In this document: piece by piece, positions 25,130 to 37,983 of the stretch
Position numbering within the stretch: the stretch's first letter is position 1
Layout: each line of letters begins with the position of its first letter
Assembly (NCBI GenBank): GCA_023213395.1
Contig: CM041465.1
Location: 37,641,741 to 37,705,740, forward strand
Source of the DNA: Cycas panzhihuaensis
Taxonomy: Eukaryota > Cycadophyta
Direction of reading: 5' to 3'
DNA length: 64,000 nucleotides
Notes under the pieces: model-generated
Told to the model about the DNA's origin: nothing
The model's input: only the letters and a program-made list of their open reading frames with translations
Databases searched by the model: none
Made by a program: the position numbers and the translations under genes

Positions 25130-25870
25130 ATGACAATAAATCTTAATGGTATGCTTATACCTACATTTGATGGAACTGATTTTCCACTTTGAAGTAAATT
25201 GATAAAATCATTTTTTACTTCTAAAAATCTTTGGAATTTTGTGAAGGATGGTTACAATGACTTAGGTGACAATGCTATCTTAGAAGAGAAACAAATCTTT
25301 AAAGAAATTATGAAGAAAAATAATGAAGTATTAGCATTAATATTTTGTGCATTGGATGACCACATATTCTCAAGCATAAGTGAAATAACTACATCAAAGA
25401 ATGCATGAGACACTTTGGAATTAATTCATAAGAGAGCTAAAACTATTAAATTAAGGGAAACTAGATATATTTATGATGTGTTATCTATGCGATAGATGTT
25501 AGAATATGATCACAATGTTATATTTGATAATGATGCATGTATCATTGACGTAAATGACTCTAACAAATTAGATGATCACTATAAGGTAAAAGTTGAGAAA
25601 GACAAAGATCCCAATGAAATGGAATCCTCCAAATATACTCATTCAAATCAAGTCAATTTTTTCCTACTAACACAAGCTTGGGAACTACGAGTCTCGTACT
25701 CTTGAAGAGGCCTACGTTACAAAGGCATCAATATATGATAGTGACATGGAATTGGTCTATTACAAAGCAAAGGAATAAGCAACAGTTATCCTCCCTAAGG
25801 TCTTTCTAAAGTTCAAGATCTATAAATTTAGAGAGAAGCTTGGCATTATACATAATGAATATTATGGGGA
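25130..25870 (+). pseudogene. B1 gag-like head joined to copia C-terminal tail
   Basis: From the ATG at 25130 the frame reads LIPTFDGTDFPL then a stop where Trp is expected, SKLIKSFFTSKNLWNFVKDGY, KEIMKKNNEVLALIFCALDD, and ISEITTSKNA-DTLELIH, again with a stop for Trp. This is the N-terminal half of a copia gag (DUF4219/UBN2 type). An acidic spacer follows (VKVEKDKDPNEMESSK), then NQVNFFLLTQAWEL. At about 25795-25870 comes the copia C-terminal sequence VFLKFKIYKFREKLGIIHNEYYGEEY. Protease, integrase and RT are absent. B2 has the same arrangement. Confidence 0.85.
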
Positions 25871-25874
25871 AGAA

Positions 25875-26208
25875 TATTAGTGATAATATTCATTATTTTA
25901 TTAAAGGTATGCATAAGTTACATTAGGACCTCATAAGTCATCATTAGCCATCAACTATCTCTAATAGCTGCTAGGTATGTATTTTATATTATTATTTTAA
26001 ATTTCAAGAGTGTTGGTTGATGGTGGGTTCCTTCCTAACCTCCCAACCATAAATAAATGGCATTTTGCCCAAAGGTATTTATCAACACCATCATTATGAT
26101 AAAATTTTATTACAATGGATATCTAATATTGATCTTTATGTTCATTGTGTAATATTCTTTTATAAATATGAATTAAGTTATTTTCTACTCTATTCCCTAT
26201 TTACTTCA
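25875..26208 (+). repeat. B1 3' LTR
   Basis: 334 bp, preceded by the purine tract ATGGGGAAGAA. Homologous throughout to 14761-15095, with a moderate number of differences, indicating an old insertion. Confidence 0.88.
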
Positions 26209-26219
26209 TTATATATGTT

Positions 26220-26261
<42 letters not shown>

Positions 26262-26262
26262 C
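26209..26262. repeat. TA then TG microsatellite, right flank of B1
   Basis: TTATATATGTTTA is followed by about 19 TG units (26222-26260). It pairs with the TG/TA tract left of B1. Confidence 0.9.
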
Positions 26263-27283
26263 TATGTCGATAGGTTGTGGGAACACAATAGTAATTATAG
26301 TTAAGTCTTTTATATCACATGTTGGTATAATCTTGTTTAGATCTATTATTTATATATTCTTAGGTTATCAAGCTCTTGGCTTAAGGCTAATTCTAAGTAT
26401 TATTCACCCATTCAATATGATTAATAAGAGTAATTACACTGGTAGATGAGGATGAATTAATAACAAAAGGATTAGTAGCAGAAATATCTAATGCAATGCT
26501 TGGTTGAATACTTTTTATAATTAAGTAATTGTCAAATATTATAAGCAATACATCTACACATGAACTTGATAATTTTAGCATCCAACATTTTGTTAACTAC
26601 TCATCCTACCTAAGGAATAAAGATTTCAACTTTTCTTCCTTACCTTTATTAAAATCTACATAATATTTATTTTGTACTTTTTCCTATCTTTATGTTTTAA
26701 CCAACTTCTATTAATTTTCCTTCAAATATACTTAAAGGGAAGTAAATTTGTCTTGACTTTACTTCAAATCTATCTATAGGGAAGTGAGATTCTCCTCTAA
26801 CTCTATAATCTTCTTAGCCTTCTTCTCATCTTCCTTATTTAGGCCTGAAATTCAAGTTCCATTTAATAAAAGAGGCTCACTCTACAATATTTCAACTTCC
26901 TTGTCTAACTTATTTGCCAAACAATGATTAATAATCCTTCATATTATAAAAGGATGAATAGGTGGAATAATTTATAGATTATTTATTATTGCCCATTCTT
27001 CAATATTCTTCTTAATTATTAATCTCAAGAATTCAATAATATCTACTTGATTCCCTTACTTCTATGTGCTCAAAATATGAACACATGGAGTATACATGTA
27101 GGTCAAATGTAATCATATAAAGAGATATAGACATATCATCACAACTAATGAAGCCTAATATTTTATTGATCACTTAACTAGTAGCCCTTTTATGGGATTA
27201 ACATTCTAGAATCCCTCTTCATCCAAGAAATCCTAGAGGAACACGATAAAGTCTGTCTTTTTCCTTTTATCTCCTTATGTGTT
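26263..27283 (-). other. Pyrimidine-rich DNA, possible minus-strand gag-like remnant
   Basis: The plus strand is rich in C and T. Conceptual minus-strand translation gives short coding-like pieces broken by stops, such as DIIEFLRLIIKKNIEEWAIINN and KEDEKKAKKIIELEENLTS. The coiled-coil flavour resembles an LTR-element gag but no family is certain. It ends where element D is inserted. Confidence 0.3.
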
Positions 27284-27652
27284 TGTTAAAAATAATGTGT
27301 ACTTCATTATAATAATATGGATATTTCATTATATTCACTTCATTATATTAACAATATGTACTTTATATTAGTAAGCTAACTAATTAGAGGTTAGTTGCTC
27401 TCATGTAACTTTCACAACTCCTCATTTCTTAGATTGACATACTCCTCAAAATGAGCAATGAATCTTTGCCTCATTAATGGTTTTTCAACTATAAAACTTT
27501 GAGGGTGATTATATTAAAGCTTGGAGTAAATACAAACATGTATTATAGGTGATTTAATATAAGTAATCTTTATTACTATTGCTTTTATAATTTCACTTCT
27601 TTTTTGCTCTTTTTTGAGTTTCAATTTAGTCTCGTTCATTATTTCTCTAACG
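27284..27652 (+). repeat. D 5' LTR and adjacent primer site
   Basis: 369 bp, ending ...TTTCTCTAACG with TAGTATCAAAGCCC directly after. It pairs with 30379-30724. Confidence 0.83.
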
Positions 27653-28660
27653 TAGTATCAAAGCCCATGGTTTATTTTGTTGTAATTTTCCTAAGTTTCT
27701 TATTTCAAATTAGATCTTTTGGGCATTATTGGTGTTATGCAGTGGTTCTTTGTGATTTTTTATAGATTTCAATAAAATCCATGAGGGTTTAAATAAAAAA
27801 ATGTGACCTTTTTTTATGGAGGGGTGAATTTAAAGCAAGTGGACATTCCAAAATCAGTGCTTTTGAAGTTTTTGATGCTATGCTTTTATTCTAGACTCAT
27901 TAGAGGTTTCTTTTGTAGTAATCATTACTTTAAAAATGAAAAAAATTGCCTTCATTTTGCCTTTAGAAGCATAGGAAGTTGAAGGGTTTTAAATTTTTGT
28001 TTCAACTCAAATTTTCATCATTTTCGCTTATTTTTCTATCTATATGAGGTTGTAAATATGTAGAGCATAGTAAAAACCTCTAGAATCAAATATTTATTTG
28101 TAGAAAATGGTCAAGATTTAGCCTCAATGAGCCCATGAAGTTAAATGACTATGTGCATAACTTTTCTAATGGCAACAACTCTTCACAAATAATAACGATC
28201 AAATATATCATAATAGTTATCACTTTTCTAAAGTTTTTAACTTTATAAAGTGAAATTTAATCATGTTTGATGTATTTTGATGTCTACACCTTAATTTATA
28301 AGCCCATGGTCAAGTGGTGAAGGGAACTTTAATGCCTACAAGTGTTAAATGTTTTATGTTTTCTATTTCACTTGCATTTTTAGAAATTCAAGTTGTTATA
28401 GTATTATTTTGAGATGTACTTTCATATTTTCAGCTCATATTTATAAACAGACCTTGTGACCTCTAAGTATTCTTATAAACTCATGATTATAATCATAATT
28501 TTATTACATATTTGGTCATCATATCCAGTATAAATATTTCTATTTACATTCTTTTTAAGTCATATAAGTTAAATGGAAAAAATCATATAAAATAAAAGTT
28601 TAAATATCCAATATCTTAGCTCTAAAATAATTAATAAAACTTATTGAAGAGAATGAACTC
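27653..28660 (+). other. D leader, non-coding
   Basis: AT-rich stretch between the primer site and the gag remnant. No open frame or repeat was recognised. Confidence 0.5.
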
Positions 28661-29750
28661 GAGCAAGTTCTAATATCCCTCAACTTGCACCAGTTACTAG
28701 AACTTGTATTAGATTGACCTATGCTACTTTCACTATAACAACCAAAGATGTAGAAGACTGGAAGGACAAAGACAAAGAGGTGCTGGTGATTATTAGTTTA
28801 TCTATAGTAGGTGAATTCATTACATATCTACAAGGCAATATGACATCTATTAGATCTTGGTAAACACTAAAGGATCTGTATAAAATAAAGAATAAAACTA
28901 GAGTTTTATACCTTACGAATCAATTATATGCTTGTAAAATGACTATTGATGACTCTATCTCCGTTCATTTATAAAGACTTAAGGAGATTATAAATTAATT
29001 AATATCTATTAGTGAAAAAGTTAAGGAGGGAGAACTAGTAAGCATCACACTAAATAGCCTACATGAAGGTTATCATATTTTTTGTCACTAGCCTATTATA
29101 TTTGAAGAACTTGCTAGACTTCTCTTATATGAAGAATAATGTATGGGTGGATATATCAGTAGTAGTAATACAATGGTGTTGTCTTCTTAATTTAAGAAGA
29201 AATTATAAGTGAACGATACTAAACAATCTTTATCTCTATCTCTTAGCACTAGTGAATCTAAAGGAAAGAAAGATGTCACCTACTACAAGAAGATTGATCA
29301 CTTTGAAAAGAATTATTAGAGAAAAAATATAGATAAAAACAAGAGAGTAGCTAGTAAAACTATGGTTTTGTCTACTAACGATAAAAAGGTGTTTGTATTC
29401 AATGCTCTTTTTGGCTCTTTTAGTACCTAGTATATCAATTCAAAAGTCTCTAACCTTATCACCTTTCATAAGAAATGGTTTAAATAACTGAAGGAAGGAA
29501 GTTGTTCAATCATTGTTCTTAGAGATAACAATCAACATAGAGTGGCTGATAAAGGTATAATTCTTCTTAAGTAATATGTTAATAAAATCAAAATATATAA
29601 GGATGATAGGATACTAATAGTAGTTCTCTATAATCTTATTTTCATTGGTAGTAATACCTTCCAGGTAATATCTCTTAAACATGATTTTTTCAAAGTCTTT
29701 AAGATGTTTGATCTTCATAATTTTGCATTTCTACCTTGATTTGGAGTTTT
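28661..29750 (+). pseudogene. Element D gag and protease remnant
   Basis: Gag core: EDWKDKDKEVLVIISLSIVG, then W-TLKDLYKIKNKTRVLYL, LYACKMTIDDSISVHL-RLKEI, VSITLNSLHEGYHIF. This is the UBN2 pattern with stops. Further on, weakly, a protease-like stretch: CSIIVLRDNNQHRVADKG, DDRILIVVLYNLIFIGS. Stops and shifts prevent any product. The integrase expected next is missing. Confidence 0.7.
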
Positions 29751-30365
29751 GGTAGAATGATGATAACATTTTTGTTTTACAATCCAAGTATGCATAAAAT
29801 TTATTAAAATATTTCCATATGGAGGATTATAAGCCAATGGCTACCCCAATGGAAATTGGCCTCAAGTTATCTAAAGAGATAATGAATTCTAGGTGTATGG
29901 TTACATTAACTTAAATTAGGTTGAAGATGTTGATGATTAAAGATCAACTATAAGATTAACGTTTAGATTTGCTTTTTATTTAATTTCTTGGTGTAGTAAG
30001 AAGAAGACAACTATCTCCTTGCCTTTTATAAAAGTTGAGTATATAGTTGTAGTTACAACTATTTATGAGGTGATTTGGCTAAGGAGGTTACTTGGATATT
30101 TTGAACTTTTATAAGATGAGCCTATGTCACTATTTTATGATCATCAAGGTGCAATCCAATTATCAAAGAATCTAGTCTTTCACATTAGGATAAAGCATGT
30201 GGAAATATATTATTACTTCATTTGAGAATAGGTGCATAGCAAAATAGTTGAGTTGGTGTACTATCCAACAGAGGACCAACTTGTAGATATTCTCACTTAG
30301 GCTTTAAGTCATGATAAATTCAAGAGGATCAAAAGGCTCTTATTTATGAGGGATAATGAATTACA
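29751..30365 (+). pseudogene. Element D RT end and RNase H remnant
   Basis: Begins at the RT C-terminal part (DDDNIFVLQSKYA, then LLKYFHMEDYKPMATPMEIG). It skips the usual YRQLVGSLIYL block and continues in RNase H (ISWCSKKKTTISLPFIKVEY, YEVIWLRRLLGYFELL, DHQGAIQLSKN, YYPTEDQLVDILT). The missing integrase and RT core confirm an internal deletion. The trailing ATTATGAAGGGG serves as the purine tract before the LTR at 30379. Confidence 0.82.
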
Positions 30366-30378
30366 CATTATGAAGGGG

Positions 30379-30724
30379 TGTTAAAAATAATATGCACTTC
30401 ATTATAATAATGTGTATATTCAATTATGTGCACTTTATATTAGTGAGATAACTAATTAGAGATTAGTTTCTCTTATGTAACTTCTACAACTCCTCATTTC
30501 TTGGCTTGATATACTTCTTGAAATGAGGAGTGAATCATTCCCTCATTAATGGTTTTTTAGCCATAGAACTTTAAGAGTGATTGTATTAAAGCTTGGAGTA
30601 GATATTAGCATGTATTGTAGGTGATTTAATATAAGCAATCTTTATTATTATTACTTTTATAATTTATCTTCATTCTTTCTCCTTTTTTAGTTTTAATTCA
30701 ATCCCATTCATTATTTCTTTGATA
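30379..30724 (+). repeat. D 3' LTR
   Basis: 346 bp, begins TGTTAAAAATAATATGCAC. Compared with the 5' LTR it lacks a short repeat around TTCATTATATTCACTTCATT. Confidence 0.83.
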
Positions 30725-32077
30725 TTATTTCCCTTAATAGGAACTCCAAGAACTTTTAAAATAAGCTTATTAGTATGCTTAGTTTATCTTCCCTGTACTT
30801 GTGTTTTTCCTTTCTAGAAAGGTTTAATAAATTCACAAACTTCTTTTAATTGATAACATGAATACTTCTAATAACATTAATAAATAAACTCCATACCTTT
30901 TAAGGGAATCCTAAATATTGGTATCCTTATCAATTCATATTTTAGAATAAACTTCTCCATGTACAAATATAGTTATTTAAGTTTCATCTAACCTTTCTCT
31001 CATTGAATCCCTTCTACCTCTTATTATTAAGAATCTCTTCTTAATTAGAACAATACCTTAGCTAATGTTGGATTTGTTTTTCTTCTAACCTAGGGTATCC
31101 GTGTCTTCTTACATTTATGTTAGAGCATTTGTTTATTTATCTTACTACTATTTCTCCCTCTTAATTACCCATTTGGATAGTTCTAATGGCTCTTCAATAG
31201 TTATATGTACACCTAGTTCTATTGATTCTTCTTTAATATTTGCATATATAGTTGGTTCTATTGGCTTTTCTTTAATAGTTAGATATATAGTTCATTCCAC
31301 TAATTTTTCTATTAATATAGTTACTTTAAGAAGCATCATTAATGGTGTTTTTTTTAGGTATACGTCTTACCTAAATGATAGTTACCTTTGTTATTTTGAT
31401 GATACCTACTTCATGGAATTCCTTTTCCTTCTTTTCCTTCTTTACTTATATTCTTCTTATAATAAATTACTTCAAGGCAATTTTAGGTCACTTGACTTGC
31501 TTTAAATAAATTGAGGTGAACACTTCCTTTATCATTACCTCTACATGTCTTAAGATTTTTGTTTAATCCATTTTAAATGGAGGAGGTATTCCTTTAATGC
31601 CAAATGTACAAGCTTCTTAACTCTAGTATTGAATGGATACTTTCTTTTAATTACTTTCCTTAATATAACTATTAATAATTATTTCTTTCTAATAATAGTC
31701 AACTCCTCCCTTGTTAAAATAATCACCTCTAGTTCCCATCAATTCAACCATAATTTATGGTACCATGTTAGGAGGTGACTTGGTTGGGGTTGCATCATAA
31801 GATGTATAACAGGGTTAACTTAGAGGATTACTCCCTATTATCTCTACTTTTTTCTCCTTAAAAGTACACTTATCAAAATATCACTTTTAGTAGTCTAACT
31901 AGGGCCTATGTGTTATATAACCCTATGCTATTAGTGGAACCTAACTGCTAGCATGTGACCGAGGAAGCTAGTGGTTAGTGCTAACTATTAACTTATGTGC
32001 ATATATACTTATACCTACTAATAGAATTGGAGGTAGATTATCTTGCCAATAATATTCTATACAAGAGGCCATTCTTA
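30725..32077 (-). other. Degenerate minus-strand LTR-element DNA, family uncertain
   Basis: Minus-strand translation gives pieces such as KFILKYELIRIPIFRIPLKG and an acidic, repeat-like segment (TIKEKPIEPTIYANIKEESI) from the region whose plus strand is open at 31101-31505. A ~70-bp piece near 31835-31910 recurs near 59960-60035. Its likely source is an old minus-oriented LTR element into which D and E were inserted. No diagnostic catalytic motif is present. Confidence 0.35.
32073..32077. repeat. Element E target duplication, left (TCTTA)
   Basis: TCTTA directly before the LTR start TGTTGGATG. Identical to 39016-39020. Confidence 0.88.
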
Positions 32078-32387
32078 TGTTGGATGTAATACCCAATTAC
32101 ATAATTATCCCTATGTAATTTCTCTCTTTATTATTTGTATTTTATATTAGAGGTTTTATGTAACCTAGAAATGTATGCCACCTTTAGATTGACTAATGAG
32201 GTTCTCTCACTAATGGTAAGCATGTGCTATAACTATGTACACTATCATTCTTTCTAATTCAAGTTTTAGCCAATTCTTCATATCTTGTGTTTATTTGTTG
32301 TATATACTTCATCAATTTGAGCTTTATTATTATATCTTTAACCTACCATTTCATTCTTTGTATGTATTATATTTTTAATTTCTAGCA
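32078..32387 (+). repeat. E 5' LTR
   Basis: 310 bp, TGTTGG ... CTAGCA. The primer-binding site follows two bases later. Confidence 0.88.
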
Positions 32388-32484
32388 AGTTATTAGAGCC
32401 AAAGGTTGAATCCTTGAATGCATTATTGTAGAGCCTTGTATATATTATCCGTTAGATTTTTTCTTAGAAGCTTTATCAATTTTT

Positions 32485-32810
32485 TGTTGTGCATACTTTG
32501 TGACCTAGTCTTGAAGGATCATTTCAAGTTATTTTGAACTAGGTTATGCACATTTTTAGAGGTTAATTAATTATTCATTAAATGAAGTGGCATCCTCTAA
32601 AGAGTTGTGACCTTTAAATGAAGGGGCCTATTATTCACCTATAAATGAAGCCTTTAATATATTGAACATCATTACTTATCTTTTTAATCAATACAAATCA
32701 GTCTTCTTAACTATTCAATAATTGAAGCATAGTTATATATTTAACTTAAATCTAGCATTTTTCCCTTGTTATGGAATAGGTCTATAACAAGTGGTATCAG
32801 AGTGAGTTGA
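32485..32810 (+). repeat. Orphan LTR F with intact primer-binding site
   Basis: Block from TGTTGTGCATAC (32485) to GGTCTATAACA (32789), followed by AG and TGGTATCAGAGTGAG (32792 on), a good initiator-Met primer site. A TATA-like CCTATAAATGAAG lies near 32640, about 150 bp before the LTR end. This is therefore a second 5' LTR inside element E. No partner LTR was found in the window. It is either a nested remnant or the source of E's leader. Confidence 0.65.
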
Positions 32811-33482
32811 TACATGTCTCTATAGTTGTTCTAATTCCACAATCAATCTATTTTTTTTATCATTCCAATTATCTCAGTCATCAAATATATTAGTACTCAT
32901 TTTATATTTGTGTTAGTACAATGATTGTTAGTCTTCTCTTCCATGGTCCTCTCTATTCTATCTATTATTCATTGGCCATCCAAATTATCTGTAAAACCAT
33001 ACCTTATTTATTCATTAGTCACCTTTAATTAATTATGGATTGCATGTTAACATTCTACATCGCTCTATTGACGTCTTGCGCATGACCTGTGTCTTAACTC
33101 TATTCTTTTTATCCTTCTTTATCATACCTACATTTCCATTTTATTATTTTTTAATCCTTGCACTTGTTTTCCTCATCGCTTCCATTCATTGCAGCTCTCT
33201 AGAGATTATTGTTGCCATAATAAATACTATAACCAATGCAACACATATATATAAACTGCATCTAATAATTGTCCTCCATCATTCAAATTAGGATGAAAAG
33301 AGCATACAATTCACACAGCCATATATGTGTGTAAGTACCTCTATCGTCTTTGTCTCCTTAGCCACTAGTTTTTTGGTTTATCTCGCAAGAATCCTCATGC
33401 ATTTCGTGTTTCATATTTATGAATGTAACTTTGTATAATATGTCTTAAAATATAAACTTCTAACATTCATTTGTCAATCATA
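32811..33482 (+). other. E interior between LTR F and the TA tract
   Basis: AT-rich. An 83-residue plus-strand frame (33040-33291) is hydrophobic and low in complexity, with no family. Probably untranslated leader. Confidence 0.4.
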
Positions 33483-35184
<1,702 letters not shown>

Positions 35185-35346
35185 ATAGTTATATATACAT
35201 ATAAAATATTTTATATATAATAATATCATATATAGTATTAAATATATATGTCATCAATTTAATTGCATTATAAACATTTTTATTATTCTCAAATATTATA
35301 TAACATACAATATATTCTATAATACATTATTTCAACCATCTTTAGA

Positions 35347-35595
35347 TTAATTGACAACGTAAGTATTTTTTTTGAAAAAAATATCAATCTCTGGCCTCTC
35401 ATATCTATCAAGTTCCTTAGAAAAGGTATGTAGTTCATACTTGCTTTCACAGTTATTACACATATCATTAAACTTTCTTAAGTTATCACTAAGCAAGATA
35501 GAGAATCTTATTACTTTGGGTATCAAAGTTCTTATTGCATGAAATTTATACATCAGTAAATGAAGACAAACTGTGACAGTAGAAAAAACACACAT
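35347..35595 (-). other. 82-residue minus-strand frame in E, unidentified
   Basis: The conceptual product has normal composition unlike its AT-rich surroundings, with CNNCESKYELHTFSKELDRY then ERPEIDIFFKK. It runs opposite to element E. No family was recognised. By analogy with the antisense desaturase fragment in element G it might be a piece of host gene, but nothing in the sequence proves this. Confidence 0.3.
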
Positions 35596-35639
35596 TATAT
35601 AATTCTGTCAATCAACCAAACATGATAAACAAGCACTGG

Positions 35640-36960
35640 AATCATACTTATACTATTATTAAAGTGATGAATACTGAAGAGATGACATATAATATCATCT
35701 AAAATGATATCATTGAATTGATCACTCAAGCAATCCACGAAGTAATCCAACCATCAAATGCTCTCTTAAATCATACATTACATCATATTTTGGATAAATT
35801 AACAATCATAGCAATGAGCAGGAAAGAAGATATGATTGTTCTAGATTCTGAGGATGAGGCAATGAGTCGATAGTCTCATATCATAAATTAGACAGTTAAA
35901 AAATATTTAGGTCTTTAGATGACTCCTATTAATACTGAGAATAAAGCTATCAGAAAATATCTTAATGAGCACCACAATCTGACCCCTAAGGAATAAAAGA
36001 TCATAGATCTGTAACACATTTTTTATGGGACTATTATCAACATTTTTAGGGGCTATTTTGATGTTGGTATAAATCTATTTAAAGCCTATTTTTAGAGAAT
36101 TTTTAAAGTTGTTTTGAAGTCTATTTTAAGCTACTCAAGTGGATAATTTATATGCATGTGGTGCCAAAATAATATTACATGCAGGTTCTTCATGGTAAAG
36201 TTCACAAAAATTCCTTTGTACAGATTTCAATTTTTGTGTAATAGTTTCCTTTGCATGTCAGTGGATAGATTGCAACAAGAATCATTGACAGCAATTGAGA
36301 GAGTCCTTTCTTATTATCTGAAGGCTAGGAGTGACTCCATTTTAAAAGGGTTTCAAAATTTATAGGTGAATAAAGGTCAAAATATATTTCTACTAATATG
36401 TACTCTCTTTGTGTTATTGCTGAATTGAAAAAAAAAAAAAAAATTGTATTTATAGCCTTCAAAATTTTGCCTATAAAAAAGGGTTACCAAGTTATTGATG
36501 TGTTTTTGGACTCCTGCCATCCATGTCTAAGTGAATGGAGATAGTTTAAAATTTGTATATTAGATAGAGGCAGTGTTATACATCCAAGAACTAGAGCTCA
36601 TTAACGAGATGAGCTTCTCCGGTTTTTTCAATTGGGGAAGGTCTTTATTTCTTAAAGAAGATAGAGATGACCAGGGTTAAAAAAAAAGAAAACATCATTG
36701 GAGGTGTACGATATGATGGTTACAGGATACGTCTAATTGTTAGTCACTACTACAAGTTAGTAATTAAAGAGAACTCTGATTTGTGCTACAACTGCTTCTC
36801 TAAGATGGGCAATAAGAATGATTATATGAGAACTGATTGAGCCTTATATAGGCCACCTTGATTTTCCTAGGAATCTCTCTATTATGGTGGAAGGCCATTT
36901 CATAAGCCACCTCATTCCTTTCTTTTTAGTTAAAGTGGATTTACCCTCTGTTCACAAGCT
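35640..36960 (+). pseudogene. Coding-like remnants in E, possible gag with degenerate knuckle
   Basis: Plus-strand translation shows broken pieces: ELITQAIHEVIQPSNALLNH and MSRKEDMIVLDSEDEAMSR near 35710-35870, IDVFLDSCHPCLSEWR near 36500, and YYKLVIKENSDLCYNCFSKM near 36750-36810. The last resembles the first half of a CCHC knuckle (C-x2-C) with the His and final Cys lost. Several stops intervene. This could be E's own gag in an unfamiliar form or captured material. The identity is open. Confidence 0.35.
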
Positions 36961-37983
36961 GGATCTTGTGTAAGGAAACTAGATAACTAACCATTGGTAA
37001 AGCTAGACTGTTGTTTTGTTTAAGATGTGACCATCTTTTATGGAACCCAATTTAGCTCCAAGGACTTCCTTTATAAATATATGGTGATTATGCAATAATG
37101 GTATATTGTGATGGCCAACTCTTACTCAACACTATAATTTATTGATCAAAGCATCTCTGTAAACACACTATGCAAATTTCATTGCTAGGATAGAGATCTC
37201 AATGATAACTAGCTCCCATCCATTTAACCTTCTGCAATGGCGAAAGGATCAATGGCGGCCATGTAGATGCCCTTACAATAATATTAGTAACTAAACCATA
37301 AATTTTTTAGGGTAAAAATATTACAACAAAATAAATTTTCTTTAGCAAACATTGTTTTAATTCTCGGCGAATATTATTTTCTTATTAAAAGGGGTTAAAT
37401 TCTATTGTATTTGAAAATCTAAATTTAATCATATTTGATAACTATTTCAGATCCACCTAGCTCCTTTTTTGTTCAGACCCTAGTTATGTGAGACTCCTAT
37501 ATGACCTTTAGCTAGTCAACAAATAGAGCTTAACATTATTTTTTCATCTTTTATTTGAGCTATGAGGCTCTATTTTTAGTTCTATTAATTGCATTAGATT
37601 TGTAACAAAAAGTTAGTTCTATTTTTATGTAGAAAATTTAGTTCAAATTCAAAAATTTTCATTCTTCTTCATTTTTTCTAGCTTCTTCAAGGACATCTAT
37701 ATATTTTCAAGGCTCCATGATATGGTGTACCCTAAATGGAGGGTATAACATGTACTAAGGTCTTATTTTTGGATTTAGAGAACTCATTTTAAACTTCATT
37801 ATATGAGAGAGAGTCATTCATATAATATTTAAGTTACATCTATCTTTTGAGTTATGGATTAACATTATTCCTAGTTATTTTACCCATAATGGCATGATGT
37901 AAGCCCAAGGTGGTATGATATAAAGCCCAAAGTGGTATGTTTTTAGCTCATATGGTAATTTGAGACCATCTGAATGCTGCTTT
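36961..37983 (+). other. E interior, leader-type sequence
   Basis: No coding signal. Around 37385-37520 the text resembles the leader motif seen in B1, B2 and G: GATCCACCTAGCTCCTTTTTTG followed by a GTGAGACTCCTATATGACC-type phrase. Confidence 0.45.

Larger units (their letters stand above)
14761..26208 (+). mobile_element. Element B1: non-autonomous copia, interrupted by a LINE
   Basis: The 5' LTR (14761-15095) and 3' LTR (25875-26208) are clearly homologous, and both begin TATTAGTxATAATATTCATT and end TTACTTCA. A primer site TTGGCATCAAAGC follows at 15098 (mutated TGGTATCAGAGC). After a long leader comes a gag-like frame (25130) and then, with no protease, integrase or RT, the copia C-terminal tail and purine tract. 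Without the LINE the element would be about 5.1 kb. A second copy, B2, has the same structure. No clean target duplication is visible, because the site is a microsatellite. Confidence 0.85.
27284..30724 (+). mobile_element. Element D: copia with two LTRs and internal deletion
   Basis: The 5' LTR (27284-27652) and 3' LTR (30379-30724) both start TGTTAAAAATAAT and share CTAACTAATTAGAGRTTAGTT, CTCATTAATGGTTTTT and AAGCTTGGAGTA. A degenerate primer site TAGTATCAAAGCCC lies at 27653. The inside holds gag, a trace of protease, the end of RT and RNase H, but no integrase or RT core. At 3.4 kb it is shorter than a usual copia (~5 kb). No convincing target duplication was found. Confidence 0.85.

Noticed and set aside
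27270-30735. Target duplication for element D
   Set aside because: The five bases left of the 5' LTR (GTGTT) do not match those right of the 3' LTR (TTATT). No shift of the borders gave a convincing pair.
31101-31505. 134-residue plus-strand hydrophobic frame
   Set aside because: It mirrors a charged, gag-like minus-strand reading. The Leu/Ser/Tyr bias comes from pyrimidine-rich DNA.
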